A stretch of DNA of 64,000 nt from Heterostelium multicystogenum. Lineage: Eukaryota; Evosea; Eumycetozoa; Acytosteliales; Acytosteliaceae. Positions 1-13,222 of this stretch are shown here, in pieces. Below the pieces are notes generated by a model. That model made no database searches. It was not told the DNA's origin and saw nothing but the letters and a program-made list of their open reading frames with translations. The stretch covers positions 62,001 to 126,000 of the forward strand of contig RCNN01000022.1 in NCBI GenBank assembly GCA_003667245.1, written 5' to 3'. A program made the translations under genes and the position numbers. The stretch's first letter is position 1. The number at the start of each line of letters is the position of its first letter.

Positions 1-789
1 GTAACACCACCACACATCTAAATGATTGATGAAACAAACACCATTTAAAATATTAATAATAATGATACCAATTTAAACTAAACTAAACTTGGATATTAAA
101 ATTTGGCAAGCTGACTCTGCGTGAGTGAATGAGGGTGTGTGTGTGTGTGTGAAATGAAGTGAATGAGTGTGGTTTGCTGAGTGACTAATACTGAGGTGAG
201 AAGAACAGAACAACCAACTAAGTAAACCAAACTAACCAATGAATTTAATTAATATATAAACTAACTAATAAAGTTTATTTAACTAACTAATGACTAATAA
301 AATTAGAGTTATGTAAGGTTTTGTTTATTATTAGTTTGTGAAATGATGTATGTTTGTTTGTTTGTTTGATTGTTTGATTGTTTGATTGTTGTTTGGCTGG
401 AGACTCTGCAATAAAAGTAATGATTTATTTTGAAGTGTGAGCGGGATGGGTGTACTTTGTGTGGTTTGAAAACACTCAATTCCAATTTTTCTAATCTTAT
501 TTTTGTTGCATTTTTGTTCATTGCCCATCAGCCTTGCCTGACAAAATGCCAGATGGAAGAGTCCATAAACTTTTTTTTTCAATGGATGAGGTGATGAATG
601 ACTTTTTTCGGAGACCAGCATCAAACATATCATATTAATTAATTGATTGATTTGATTGATTCTATAAATAATGTTATAAATATCTTAATAATTTATTTTG
701 GGTAATTTATTTAAAAATGACCTCTGATGATTAACTATGTGTGTCTTTGGTGAATATGATGACTTCTGATTACTTCAGTTCAGTTTATT
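1..789. other. Gene-free AT-rich spacer
   Basis: No credible gene is seen. The stretch holds a short GT repeat near 134-151 and a TTTG/ATTG microsatellite near 351-395. The only open frames (about 70-100 codons on the minus strand, 309-633) are built from the translated microsatellite and have no recognisable domain. Confidence 0.6.
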
Positions 790-2378
790 TCAGATGCTTT
801 TGATTTCAAAAAATGCAAGAGGTGGGAATGTGGTGTCCAACTTTATCAAATTCACCACTTCTTCCATCATTTCATTAGATATATAATATTCTCTACCTTT
901 CTTATCTGACAATTGTTTTAGTTTCAACTAAAGTATATATATATATATATATAGTTGGAATGATTGTGGTTAGTTGGTTGATGCTTGTATTGATCACTTG
1001 GAAGTTTAATGTTGTAATAATGTTTACATACTTGAATGATCCAATATGCATATCTTAGTGAAAATGTTGATTGCTCTTGATAGTATGAAGACTCTTTGTC
1101 ACTGAGGATGGATTTGCAATAGTGCAGCTGATGCTCCAAGGTTGGAAGCTGAAGTTGTGCATTTACAAGTTGACATTGTTGGAGTTGATTGCGTGATTTC
1201 TCATTGCCGATAATGTCGGAAAGCCAGTAGGTGGTGCATAGTCGTTTGTGTGACCAGAGAGTCTCGTGTCCAGGATACTTCTTGATGATCGAGTCAATCA
1301 TATAAAACTCACGCGACCATAGATCAATGACAGACTGCCAGTCGCATGCGCCGTCTCCTGCCAACTTGTAGACCAGTCTGAGCAGCTCGAATCGATGGTG
1401 GAATCCGCAGTAGTCAGAGACATTGCGCAGCGCCCACTGGTCCATTCGCTTTAGGTCGGCAAGCAAATTGGCCATGGACAGCCGAGCATTGATGCACCAG
1501 AGACGATGGCACCACGCATAGTAGTTCTTTGGGTAAATCTCTGCAACTCTCTTACAAACGGCGACCTCCGCCTCCAAGTCCAGGGCGCTCCACTCTGGCG
1601 AGTGTGACAGAACCCAACGTCTATGACACCACGCCTCTCCACTCTTTGGATGCTTTGTAAACACCAGATTGAGGAATCTTATCTCAAACTCATGTGTAAT
1701 TATCTCATTGATAATGAATCGCTTTCTACATAACAATAACAATGACATAATGTTAGTGGTGGCTGTACTGCATTCGACTGGTTCTTTTAGATATATTCTC
1801 AAAATTTGATATCTATTGGTACCTTAGATTTAGACAAGTCAGGTTCTCGGCATTGACCATTAGTAGAGATCTGGTCAGATTGAGAATGGACTGAATGATT
1901 ATTGGATCTATATTTCTAAAGAGCGTGTCATCGATTTCCTTGAGTGAGTGTGTATCTATCAGTTGATTCAGTGTCTTAAAGCAGTAGTGATACAACGGAG
2001 TCACAGCCTGGTACGTCACTCCCAAATTAGTGTCAACAACAACAAATGAATTTGATTTGGGCTGACTATCATCACTGCTACTTTGTATATATTCCTTAGT
2101 TGATACGATTAAACCTAATTCATTACTAAATCAAATGAATGAATGTAATTGAAAGGTGTTAGTTAACTACCCTATTATTCAATCATATCATAACCCTATC
2201 ATTGACCTAATTGAAGCAACAATTCAATCAACTGGGTCTGGGTCACATTAAGAATCACATACATATTTGGATGCTTTCTAAAGATATCATTTAATTCTTC
2301 ATAAAGTAGCTTTCCTTTATTAAGATGATCCACTAATCTACTATTATTTGCACTATTACTTGAATCAGTACTACTCAT
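790..2378 (-). CDS. Protein prenyltransferase alpha-subunit repeat protein (PTAR1-like)
   Basis: Four exons can be assembled on the minus strand: 2378-2207, 2114-1823, 1725-1032 and 927-790. They join in frame to 431 residues, close to human PTAR1 (about 429). The introns are GT-AG; the last contains a (TA)n run. Visible are the alpha-subunit repeats: KHPKSGEAWCHRRWVL, then YPKNYYAWCHRLW, the segment VSDYCGFHHR, and YPGHETLWSHKR. These are the W-x-H-R-x-W type repeats of farnesyl/geranylgeranyl transferase alpha subunits; in PTAR1 they belong to GGTase-III, which prenylates YKT6 and FBXL2. The role is inferred from the family. The start codon is the first ATG upstream and fits the family N-terminus. 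No frameshift is needed. Confidence 0.85.
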
Positions 2379-2459
2379 TCTATAATATAATATATTTTAA
2401 ATATCTTTATTTTACTACTACTACAACAATTAATAATAAATGAAAATAACTTTAAAGTT

Positions 2460-2635
2460 TCATGACATTCTTTCAACATCACCTGATGAATGTTATTATC
2501 AAAAAAATTAATTAACATTTGATCAGCAAATAATCATTAACCTATCAATCTTTGAATGAAGAAGATGTCATTTATGATCTTGTTCAAATCCTTCTCAGGT
2601 ATAGTAAGGTAGTTCAAATTGTCAATGAACTCCAT
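2460..2635 (-). CDS. Two-exon microprotein, 38 residues, unknown
   Basis: An ATG at 2635 opens exon 2635-2542, followed by a GT-AG intron (2541-2483) and a short exon 2482-2460 ending in TGA. The joined product has 38 residues and starts MEFIDNLNYLTIPEKDLNKI; it is amphipathic and looks like one or two helices. Its base composition is coding-like, unlike the surrounding spacer. It lies between PTAR1 (same strand, 81 bp downstream) and divergent TRM1. It is not an extra first exon of PTAR1, because PTAR1 has its own family-like N-terminus. I do not recognise the family. Small complex subunits of this size are easily missed. Confidence 0.5.
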
Positions 2636-2924
2636 CTCTTTATGACATACAGATAATCATACATATTCATTGTGATTTTGAAAACAAAAGAAATATTCAT
2701 GAATGTTGAACTATCAACCACCAAGTAGTACAAACACCAACACTCATTCAATCCGATATCTCTCCTACTACTTTTTAAATTTAGTAGTTCAAATATGTTA
2801 ATTTTAAAAGAAACAACAAAACGACTGTTAGTTTACTTTAAAGATTTGTGTTTGATTTTATCGTCAAATGCTTAAAAATTTGAAAAAAAATAAATGATTC
2901 GTTGAGAAATTAGGAAACCAGTCT

Positions 2925-5181
2925 TTGTTTGTCATTGCAAAGACAACTCGAATGATCAATCTCATCAAGAAGATACCGAATATATCTATATCTACTGCAT
3001 CAACATATACTCACAGATCAATTACATCGAGCTGTAATCGTTATTTATACAACTACCAATACGACAGTAAACAAGCAGTTGGATTAAGAACAAGTGAACG
3101 AAAAGCTTTAAACAACAGCAGCAACCACTGTTTATTCTTACGACAACACTTGAAATCATACTCAACTGCTAACGAGAGCAATAGTTTGAGTAATAACAAC
3201 GAGATATCTAGCAACAACAACAACAGCAATCAAAACATAATGTCAGCTGCTGATCAAAAGATGGATACATCAACTGCATCAGTGGAAATGAAGGTAGACG
3301 AACAATCTTCGGCTACAGATACAAACTCCTCAATTGTCTCAATCAAGGAGAATACAACAACCATCCAATACAACAACAAGAATGAGGTATTCTACAATCC
3401 AGTACAGGAATTCAACAGAGATCTATCGATTATGATGATCAATCTCTTTATTGCACAGAGAAACAAGGAGTTGGCAGATAAGAAAAAGCCACCCAAAAAG
3501 ATTAGAATCCTCGAGGCTTTGTCAGCCACTGGACTGCGTTCAATTCGTTATGCTAAGGAGATCGAGGGTGTCGAGCAGATCTTGTCAAATGACATTGAGG
3601 AGGCTGCCGTCAAATCGATCGAGCGTAACCGTGACTTAAATGTTGTCGATCCAAAGCTCTTGGTTCCCAACTTGGGCGACGCTACCATGGTTATGTACGA
3701 GCATCGTGATCCACTGAAGCAATTCGATGTCATTGATGTCGATCCCTACGGAGCACCATCCAACTTCCTCGACGGAGCCGTCCAGGCCGTTTCCGAAGGT
3801 GGACTTCTCTGTGTGACTGCAACAGACTCTGCAGTTCTCTGTGGTAACCATCCAGAGGCATGCTATCATAAATATTCATCAGTACCATTGAAAGGTGATT
3901 TCTGTCATGAGATGGTAAGTTATTAGCTTGGATGTCAAGGTATTGAAATGTTTATTAATGCGCTCTTGGTCTATATGCAGGGTATCAGAATCTTACTTCA
4001 CACCATAGAAACACATGCCAACAGATATAAAAGACACATTGTACCCATCTTATCTTTGAGTATTGACTTTTATATCCGTGTCTTTGTAAGAGTATACACT
4101 TCAGCACTGGAATGCAAGCGAAGTTCCTCAAAGTTGGCCAACATCTACAGTTGTGTTGGCTGCGGTAGCTACAATATCGTACCACTTGGTATCATCGAAG
4201 AAGAAGGTAAAAGTATCAAATACAAATTACCAGTATTATCTAAATACGTCGATAGCTTAAATTGCAAGTACTGCACCAAACTTTTACAGGTAAGAAGAGG
4301 ATGTGCCAATCAATGAATATGCATAGTTATTAATACAATATCATCAATATTAGGTAGCAGGACCATTTTGGAATAAACCAATTCACGATAAGGAAGTTTG
4401 CAAGGCAGGTTTGAAATATATTGAAGATCATCCAAACGCTTTCAATACATGCAAGAGAATGTTTGGTGTCTTGACATCTGCCTACGAGGAGTTGCCAGAT
4501 ATCCCATTCTACTTTCGAAGCGATCATTTTACCTCTGTTATTCACACCAGCACACCACCAGTTACAACAGTTCGTTCTGCTCTCTTGAATGCAGGATACA
4601 AAGTTTCATCCAGTCACGTCCAATCAGTTATTAAGACTGATGCACCTTTCGATTTCATGTGGGATCTCTGGAGAACCTATGCCAAAACCAATCCACCAAA
4701 GAATATTTCTCCAACTTCACCTGCTCATTTCATTCTAGCAAAAGAACCAACGTATGTATTCTAATCAAAACACATCCATATGATAAAATATTTACATTGT
4801 TCATAGCCATAAAATTGATTTCACTTTGCATCCACAAGCCAGCGGTGAGACACCCTCAGTTCCAAAGTATCTCCCAAATCCAAAGGAAAATTGGGGGTCC
4901 TGGTGCTAGAGCTGGAAAGAAGTCTGCCGATAGCGACGATTTAATCACTGTTGCACAAAAGAGAAAGATGAATCAAGGAAAATATACCAAAGATAAAAAG
5001 TACAGAAAAGATGTTAGCAAAGTCCAATGTCCAGCAATGGTCAACAAAGGAGAATGCACAAAAAGGAGGAAACTGTAGATATTCTCACAAAACCAGCGAA
5101 GAATTAGAAAATGAAAAAGTAAATGATGCTGAACAACAAGAAGATCAACAGGAACAAAACAATAGTGAAAATAAAGCTTAA
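2925..5181 (+). CDS. trm1: tRNA (guanine26-N2)-dimethyltransferase, TRM1 family
   Basis: Makes N2,N2-dimethylguanosine at G26 of tRNA using SAM. Exons: 2925-3914, 3981-4289, 4354-4751, 4807-5181. The first about 110 residues are a Ser/Asn-rich, Arg-containing leader that could target mitochondria, with internal ATGs that could give a shorter cytosolic or nuclear form. Then come the SAM-binding core (ILEALSATGLRSIRYAKE, DVDPYGAPSNFLDGA), the YVRVF-like segment DFYIRVFVRVYTS, zinc-type CVGC and CKYC pairs, and KTDAPFDFMWD. The C-terminus carries a CCCH zinc finger (C-x8-C-x5-C-x3-H), as in animal TRMT1. Reading through to the finger needs two corrections: one G too many in the run 4893-4897, and one A too many in 5060-5064. 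Confidence 0.92.
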
Positions 5182-5227
5182 TCTTATCAAGATAATATTT
5201 AATTAAATGAATTATAAACAATTTATT

Positions 5228-8200
5228 CTAATAGTCATCGTCATAACTTGACTCTGGTTCTGAATCTGAATATTTGGAGTTTGAAACTCTACCATTGTTG
5301 TTCTTTGCTCTTGAATTGCTGGTGGTAGTGGTGTTTGGGGATGAAAGTGGTGATTGATCGCTGACCATACTTGAAACTGACATTGGATCAAACTTTTTGT
5401 TATTATTGCTATTTTGATTGCCATTGAAGTTGAATGTATTGTTGTTGTTTGGCTTAGTATTATTTTTGTTATTGGAGCTATTATTATCAAAGAAATTGAA
5501 ATTAGTGTTATTTACAGGATTAGTTTGTTTTGAATCTTTCTCATTTTCACTGTTGCTTGGGCTGTTGGTAGAATTTAATAATTCAGAGATAGGAACAATC
5601 TCTTTGAGATCTGTTGCAGGTATTTGAATACCTTGGGATGGCGATAATGGAGGTTGTGGAGGTGGCAACTCGAAGCTTGGAAAATGTTCATTAAATATCT
5701 TTGTGAATAGATTCTAAATATAATCAAAATTGTTAATATATTAACAAAAATAGATACTATAATATAATATTTACCTGTAAATAAACAGCATCTTCAAAAA
5801 CTTCTGAACCTGAACAATTATAGATTTGTGCATTGTAAAACATAGTATTTACGTTGGCAGCAAACTCAACTGGGGAAGTATACTTATTTCCAATGATTCT
5901 ATCTCTAATTGTCTTCATGTCCATTGGCTCCTTAATGATGTTGTAGTAATCTGGATAGTCTCTCTTGCTTGGAAGCTTAAGGAAGATATCACATCTCTTT
6001 CTACCATCATCATCAACATCCAATCTAACTTTGTCATAGATATCGAGATATTTGATTTCATTTTCGGTTGTTGGTTTCTTCTTCATAGTACCAGCTGGTC
6101 TTCCTCTACCAGAATGCTTCTTTACAGCTGGAGTTGGAGGAGTAGGTGTAGTTGGTGAAGAAATAGTAGTGGTTGGTGTAGTTTGTTTACCACTGGTTGA
6201 TTGTCTCTTGCCTGCTGTGGAGGTTCTTGCCTTCTTCTTTGGTGTCTTTGAGCTCTTTTCTTCATCAGAACTGTAGTCTTTACGTTTGGCTGGAGTTGAT
6301 TTTTGTGGAGCTGCTGGTTGTTGATATTCATCCTCTTCGTCATCAGAGTCTGAGATATCTATATCATCTTCATAGAAATCGGGATTGATAAAAGTAGTTT
6401 GAATTCTACGACGTTTCAGCTCACCATTTTCCATCATCTTGATCAACTGCTTCTCGGTATCATAATCTCTTCCCTTGGACTTTGAGGCACCTAATACAAA
6501 TCCAAGATCATCGGTCATTTCTACTTCTTTTGTGATCCAATCTGGCAACTCTTCATCTGTACACAATCTATGGAATTCACCTTTCTTTCCTGCTGCTCTC
6601 CACTTTTGAAGATCCAACTCCTCACGTTCACGATCCATCTTTTCAAAGAGCTCCAATTCTTCTGGAGTTCTGGAAATCATTTGATTAATTTGTTGATCAT
6701 TAGGTACACCTTGTCTTTCCATCTCTGCAGTCTCGTCTTGAGTCATCAAATATTCAAGCATCTGACGACGTTCGGATCGGTTTGATTTGTTGTTAAATTG
6801 ACCTGCTTGAATAATCTTACGATCCAACTCTTTCTTAAAGTTTGCACGGGCTATAATTCTTTCTTCTACAGAGTTGGCAGTAACTAAACGCAATACCTTT
6901 ACAGTTTGCTTCTGACCAATACGATGTGCTCTGTCTTGAGCTTGAAGATCCATCTGAGGATTCCAATCACTATCAAAGATAATTACAGTGTCTGCTGTTT
7001 GGAGATTGAGACCGAGACCACCTGCTCTTGTTGAAAGTACAAAGATAAAGTACTCACTATTCTCTGCATTAAAGAGATTCAACAATGGACCTCTCTCATC
7101 AGATTTGGTGGAACCATCCAAACGAAGATATTTGTATCCCTTATAGAAAAAGAACTGCTCCAGAATATCGATCAAGTGAGTCATTTGACTGAAAATCAAT
7201 ACTCTATGACCTGATGCCTTAAGTTTTGGTAAAATCTTATCGAGTAGATCAAATTTACCTGCAGATCTGATCATATAGTCATCAATTGCATATTCATCAT
7301 CGTAGAAAAGATATGGATGATTACAAATCTTTCTCAATTGGACCAATGTATTCTTTAAACCTTTGGAAATTCTTGGATTTCCGTCTTCACCCGATCCAGG
7401 TACAAACTAAATAAAAACATTTGTAATTAATACATTTTCTCAGTAAGCTGTGATATGTTTACCTACATTTGCAAGTCCTTTAGTTCTAATTAAATTGTAC
7501 ATCTTCAATTGGAAAGCGGACATTGAACATTTCAAGATCTTTTCAACTTTATCTGGTAGTTGGGTTTCTACTTCAGTCTTGAGACGACGTAACAAGAATG
7601 GACGTAATACTTTGTGGAGACGCTGGATAATAAGAAGTTGTTCTTCTTCATTCATTTCGAGTTTCTCACCAGTTGCTGCAAATGGAGCGTTGAACCACTG
7701 CTCAAAGTCTTCGACACTGTCAAAAATATTAGGAAGCAAGAAATTGAGTAGTGCCCAGAGCTCTGGAAGTGAGTTTTGGAGTGGTGTACCAGTCAGAAGA
7801 AGTCTGTAGCGACTTTGATAGAAGCTTCCAAGTGTAACTGAAAGTTTAGAGGTATAGTTCTTCATACGGTGACCTTCATCAACAATCATGTAGGCCCATT
7901 TGATCTTAGAAAGATGGTTCTTGTCCTTGATGATATATTCATAGGTTGTGATGAGGACATTGAATTTCAATGATGAAACTTGGTGTTCAATGATTGATTT
8001 ACGTGCTTCTTTGTTACCAGTATAGAGAATCTTCTGTACTTTTGGTGCCCACTTACTAAATTCTTGACCCCAATTTGCAAGCGTTGATAGTGGTACAATG
8101 ACTAGGTATGGACCTTTGTTTTGCTTTTTCTCAATGAGATATGTGACAAGCGAGATGGTTTGAATAGTTTTACCAAGACCCATTTCATCTGCTAGAATAC

Positions 8201-11200
8201 CATTCAACTTATTATTGTAAAGAGAAACCATCCATTGAAGACCTTGCATTTGATAGGGCTTGAGCTGTCCACCTTCGAGGAGAGCAGGTTGCTCTGGAAC
8301 CTCCTCTTGGATTGAATGTGCCTTTGAATAGTATGAATGTGCTTTGCTGACCAATGTTGTTGTTGGAGCTGCAGAGCCTGGCTTGGGAGACATTGGCTCA
8401 GAACTGTCGCCCTCCACCTCGGTTGTCATCTTCTCCTTTTGAATCAAGTGAGAAATTTTATCCAAGAACTCGTTGGTTTGATCGAATAGCTCACGAAGAC
8501 GCTGATTCTTAGTGTTCTCAAGGAGCTTCAAGTACTTGCCTTCATCATCAGTCTTAAGTGCACGAAGACGCTCACGCTCCTCACGCTCACGCTGTTGTTG
8601 CTCACGCTTCTCTACCATGACAAAGTAATTGGTAACACGCTTAGCTGTCTTCTTCACCTTTACCATTTTGTTTACATGGAACTCCTTAAAGTCACGACCA
8701 TGTTGTAGAATTCCACTGAGAAACTCTTTGAAACGGGTGTCTGACTCCTCCTTAGTTTTGACTACTTCTGCCTGCTTTGCAGCAGCCCTTTTCATCTTTC
8801 CACTAGATTGAGCAGGTGCACCTAATTTGTTGCTTGTCACTGAATTCTCCAATGAATGTTCGAGCAAATCTATTCTCAGTTTCTTTTGCAGATCCAACAA
8901 TTTGAGCTGCTTCATCTCAATTGTAAGTTGAAGTTTCTGGTTTTCGTCAGGCATTGGCTTTGCTAAGAGTTGGTTAAGTTTCTGTATTCGACGCGCCATT
9001 TTAGATTTTATGTAGAGTTCTTCGCTTTCTTTGAGAAATTGGTAGTCGACAGGTGATGGCTTCAGTGTTTCAATCGATGGCAATACATATTGTGGGGGTG
9101 GAAGTGATGGTTGAACTGATCCAGCAGATGATGCACTTGATGCCGCTTGTTGAGCGGGAGCAGTGAAATTAATCTGTAAATAAGCTGGTAAAGGGATGGA
9201 GTTGAAAGAAGGTGGAGGTGGCGAGGAAATCATCGAAACTACTTGTCCAGCTGTACTATTGATAATTGTACCATTTGCAATAATCTGTGTACCTGTTGCA
9301 ACTGGAGATGTAATGGTTGGTGTAACTTGGCCTACCAATCCAGTTGGAGCAATTCCAGAGGGTGGCTGTCCTATTATTTGCTGAGGACCCTGTGTCGCTG
9401 CTGGCTTCATTGAGTTGACTGGTAGATTTCCAGCAACTTGTGAGTTGAGAATTGGTTGTCCTATGACGGGCGACTGTGCTGGTCTCTGTTGAGGTGTGAT
9501 AACCTTTTTTGGTAGGTTCAGAGAGGCTATCAAATCTTGTGGAATTGGTTCTGGAGTAATACCCTTTTGAAGCTGACCAAGTGATTGTGTGATATATTTA
9601 TAAACTTTAACCTGTAGTTTTAACAATTCCATTTGTTCAGGTGAAAGTAAAACTGCAGGTTGATCCTTTGGTCTCATTGTTCTTTGTTGTTGCTGTTGTA
9701 AAAGATTGTTTTGTTGAGCTTGTTGCTGTGACTGTAATTGTGGTTGTTGTTGTTGCTGGAATATATTATTTACACCTTGTTGGGGGACTGCCGCCATACC
9801 TGTAGTATTACTAATTGGTTGTTGAGGTTGTGTATGCTGCTGAGGATATTGTGGTTGCTGTGAATGTGGGTGTGGCTGCAGTTGTTGTAATTGTGGTTGG
9901 ACCTGTTGTATTTGGGGCTGTACTTGTGGTTGTTGTGTCTGTGGCATTGGTTGCTGTTGTAACTGGGGTTGGACCTGTTGTACTTGTTGTACTTGGGGTT
10001 GGACCTGTGGTTGTGGTTGTTGTACTTGAGGCTGGGGTTGAGTTTGAGGTGAAGGTGTTGCCATTGGCATCTGGGTGGATCCCTGGGCTGTGATGGTAGG
10101 AGATTTTACAGTCTGTTGTTGTGCAGCTTGGGCAGTTTGATAGGCTTTTACCAATTTCGCATGTTGTTGTGAAACTCGAGTCACTATTTCAGTTTGTTCA
10201 GGGTATATTGAGGTACAGTCTTTTGTCCTTTTAATACAAATAAGAGATGTTGATATTTCTTATCGCTAATATCCGCTACAGTTCTTTGATGAGTATCTAA
10301 ATTCTATATATGGTATTATAAGTAATTAGGATATAAATGAGTCGCTGCTACTAGTTAACCTACATGATATAACTCCATGAGTTGTTCTTTTGTAAGTTGT
10401 ATAACATTTTGCATTGCTGCTTTTTGTTGTTGCAAAAGTTGAATTTGTTGTGGTGTTAATTGTTGTTGCTGTTGTTGCTGGGGATTTTGTGTTTGCGTTG
10501 GTTGTTGCTGTTGTTGTTGTTGTTGTGTTGCCGCTGCTACATATGCATTGTATTGTTGAGGATTCTTCATCATTTGAGATAAAATTGGTGATGAAATAGG
10601 TGGTGTTTGAGAGGTTTGAGTAGGAGGCGAAGTCTGTTGCTGTGCAGCTTGAGGCGCCTGAGGATGTTGTTGTGGTGGTGAGTTTGTATTTAATTTATTC
10701 ATCATTTGCTGCTGAATCATCTGTTGTTTTTGTTGCTGTAGCAAGTTAAGATGATGTTGTTGTGCTGCCTGTTGGTGTTGCTGCGCCACTTGTGCTTGTT
10801 GTTGAGCAACCTGTGGTTGAGTAAATTGTTGCGTTGTCTGTACTTGTGTTACTTGTTGTGCCTGTGCTTGTTGAAATTGGTTTGTTATTTGTGACTCTAT
10901 ACCAGTCATCATATAGTTTTGTTGCAGATTTTGCTGCTGCTGTTGTGCAGCTTGATGTTGCTGTTGAAGTTGATTTGCTTGCTGTTGTTGCTGCTGCTGT
11001 TGCTGTTGCATTTGTAACAATAGTTGTAAATTAGGATTTTGTTGTGCAACATTTATATTCATCTGATTGTCAGTTGGTTGTGGCGGCTGCTGTTGTTGCA
11101 AGTGCTTTTGTTGTTGCTGTTGTTGTTGTTGTTGCAACATCTGCATCTGTAAATAATGTTGATACTGATTATATTGCTCTTTGTGTTGCTCCATTTACAG

Positions 11201-11279
11201 CAGGATTGCCATTAGCAGCAACCAAACCAGGTGTTATCGATGTTTGGTTTGGTTGTTGCATCTGATTGCTATTCATCAT
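5228..11279 (-). CDS. SWI/SNF-type chromatin remodelling ATPase (Brahma/SNF2 family)
   Basis: Catalytic subunit of a BAF/RSC-like complex, nuclear. Exons: 11279-10364, 10303-7467, 7406-5775, 5713-5228. Order of parts: a long poly-Q/P N-terminus; QLQ domain (SPEQMELLKLQVKVYKYI); basic HSA region; SNF2_N helicase with Walker A DEMGLGKT and box II DEGH; helicase_C (GLGLNLQTADTVIIFDSDWNP, QDRAHRIGQ); SnAC-like segment; acidic/basic linker; then a bromodomain (PDYYNIIKEPMDMKTI) near the C-terminus and an Asn-rich tail. QLQ plus HSA plus bromodomain marks the BRM/BRG1 subclass rather than ISWI or CHD. Two suspect indels lie in the N-terminal part: one A extra at 11194-11196 and one C missing at 10201-10203. 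If the first is real, translation would start at an ATG just downstream of it. Confidence 0.92.
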
Positions 11280-13222
11280 AGTGAGTAAGTAGTATTAAAC
11301 CGATTATATTTATTAAATACTACAATCTTAATACTACATTAAATGAATTAATATTATAGGTTAATTAGATAGGTAATAACACATATAAATAATCAACATA
11401 TGATTTTGAATTTTGTGAATCTATTTTTGATCAACAACCAACAAAAATTTAAAAAAAACCAACAACTAAATTTTTTAAACAAAATTAAATAGTAACCAAA
11501 TGGCGCTTTGTCTGCATGATTGGTTTGACATGTCCGTCAGTTATTCATTTTGAGACAGATGTTATATAATTAATCATATCTTATCTTAATTAATAAGTAT
11601 CTTTTGGTTTTTTTTATTGTAAACGGGTATGGTATTGAAATTATTATTTGATAATTGGTGATGTTAGCAGTGGTAAGAATGGTATTTAATCTTGTAGAAC
11701 AATTAGTTGTCAGTAACAAAAAAGATGAAGTGATAATTTGATTAGAGGTACTACAACTAACTTCAAATATCTTTTAAGATCATAATTATAATTATGATTG
11801 TTTAAGAGATGTGCTGAATTTGAGTGGAGTAGGGTAATTTAAAAGAACGAAAACAAGTGTATTTAGGAGTGAAGTGAATTGTATTGACTTTGACACAGAC
11901 AGAGAGAGAAAGAAGATAGGAGATTGGTAAGACGAACCTCAAATATTGTTCACAGATGGATCACTATGAAGGGATGTGAGGAAGATTAGATTGAAATAAC
12001 CTACAACCATACAATTCTGTACTGTCTCACTATTCAATTCAATTCGACTATAGTAGAGTAGTAGTGTCGTTAGCAACTGGGTTGAGTTTAGTAGATTAGA
12101 CAGATAGCTAGTTGTTGGGTGGTGTTAATTTTTTAATAATTATTAAATATTAACAAAAGTATATCATTATTATTATTTTGTAAATTTTTAATTTAATTTA
12201 ATTGTTAATGTTATATACTTTTGTTCAAAAAAAAAAAAAACAAAACAAATAACAAAAGCATAAACAACACATCATTTCATTCTTTCATTCCAATACAGCA
12301 CAACACATCAACAAATAATCAAATTAATATTATAACAACAAGTAAAGTAAAATTGTATGAATGAATAAATGAATAAATGAATAAATGAAAGATTGGTTTG
12401 ATGAGTTATGTTGACAAATCAAAGCAAAGCAATTACAATATCGCAGTAATTGACCCGATTGTAGTAGATGATGTAACCTACATATATTACTCTAGATACT
12501 TATTGAATCATAAATTAATTAATTAAACTATCGTGAATTATTTATAAAGGATATTTAGTGTTGATTAAATTAAAAAATTTTTGATAATTTGATATACATA
12601 TATTACTTGTTAAATTTGAATATGATAAAAAAAATTGAAAAAAAAATTGAAAAAATTAGTCATCACCCCACTAACAATAACAAAATTGAGAATTGTAATG
12701 TTGTAATTGGATTCTAAAGACTAATGATAGTTATCGTATCCCTCATAGATATAGTTGATATTCAAAGATTATTAAAAGAGTACTGACCAAATATTTATTT
12801 ATTTATTTATTTTTAAGTAATTCTCCTCTCACAATAGTATTAATACTAAATTATTTTTAATTAAGAGTGTTTTTTTACAATATTCTTAAAATGTATTGTA
12901 AAAATTTCAAAACAAAATTAAAAGTTGGAAAATACTGGAAATTGATTTAAAAGGTTAATTTAATTTATTGGTTTTTTATTTGGGCTGTGAAAGATAAAAA
13001 AAAAAGAGAGAGATGGATGGATAGATGGTTATATTTAGTTTTATATTTCGTTCGATTGGATGCTTATTACAACCACTCCTACTACTAATGGAATAATATA
13101 AATAAAACTATGCATATCATCATAAGTAATGGATTACTCTTTTTAATTTTAGCTAAGTTTGATTGTATATCATCGTTTAGTTTACTGTCTGTAATTATTA
13201 AAGTTAAATGATAATTAATTAA
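11280..13222. other. AT-rich intergenic region
   Basis: Separates the SNF2 start from the subtilase 3' end, so its left part is the SNF2 promoter. It contains an ATGAATAA-type tandem repeat at about 12358-12388, poly-A near 12227-12240, and AT-rich tracts. The segment 13085-13200 on the minus strand could hold a last small subtilase exon with a hydrophobic tail. I could not find an in-frame splice for it. Confidence 0.5.

Noticed and set aside
309..633. Minus-strand frames of 70-100 codons
   Set aside because: Composed largely of translated TTTG/ATTG microsatellite; no domain and no splice partner.
5212..11265. Many Val/Leu/Gln-rich antisense frames opposite the SNF2 gene
   Set aside because: Mirror translations of the poly-Q tracts and helicase exons.
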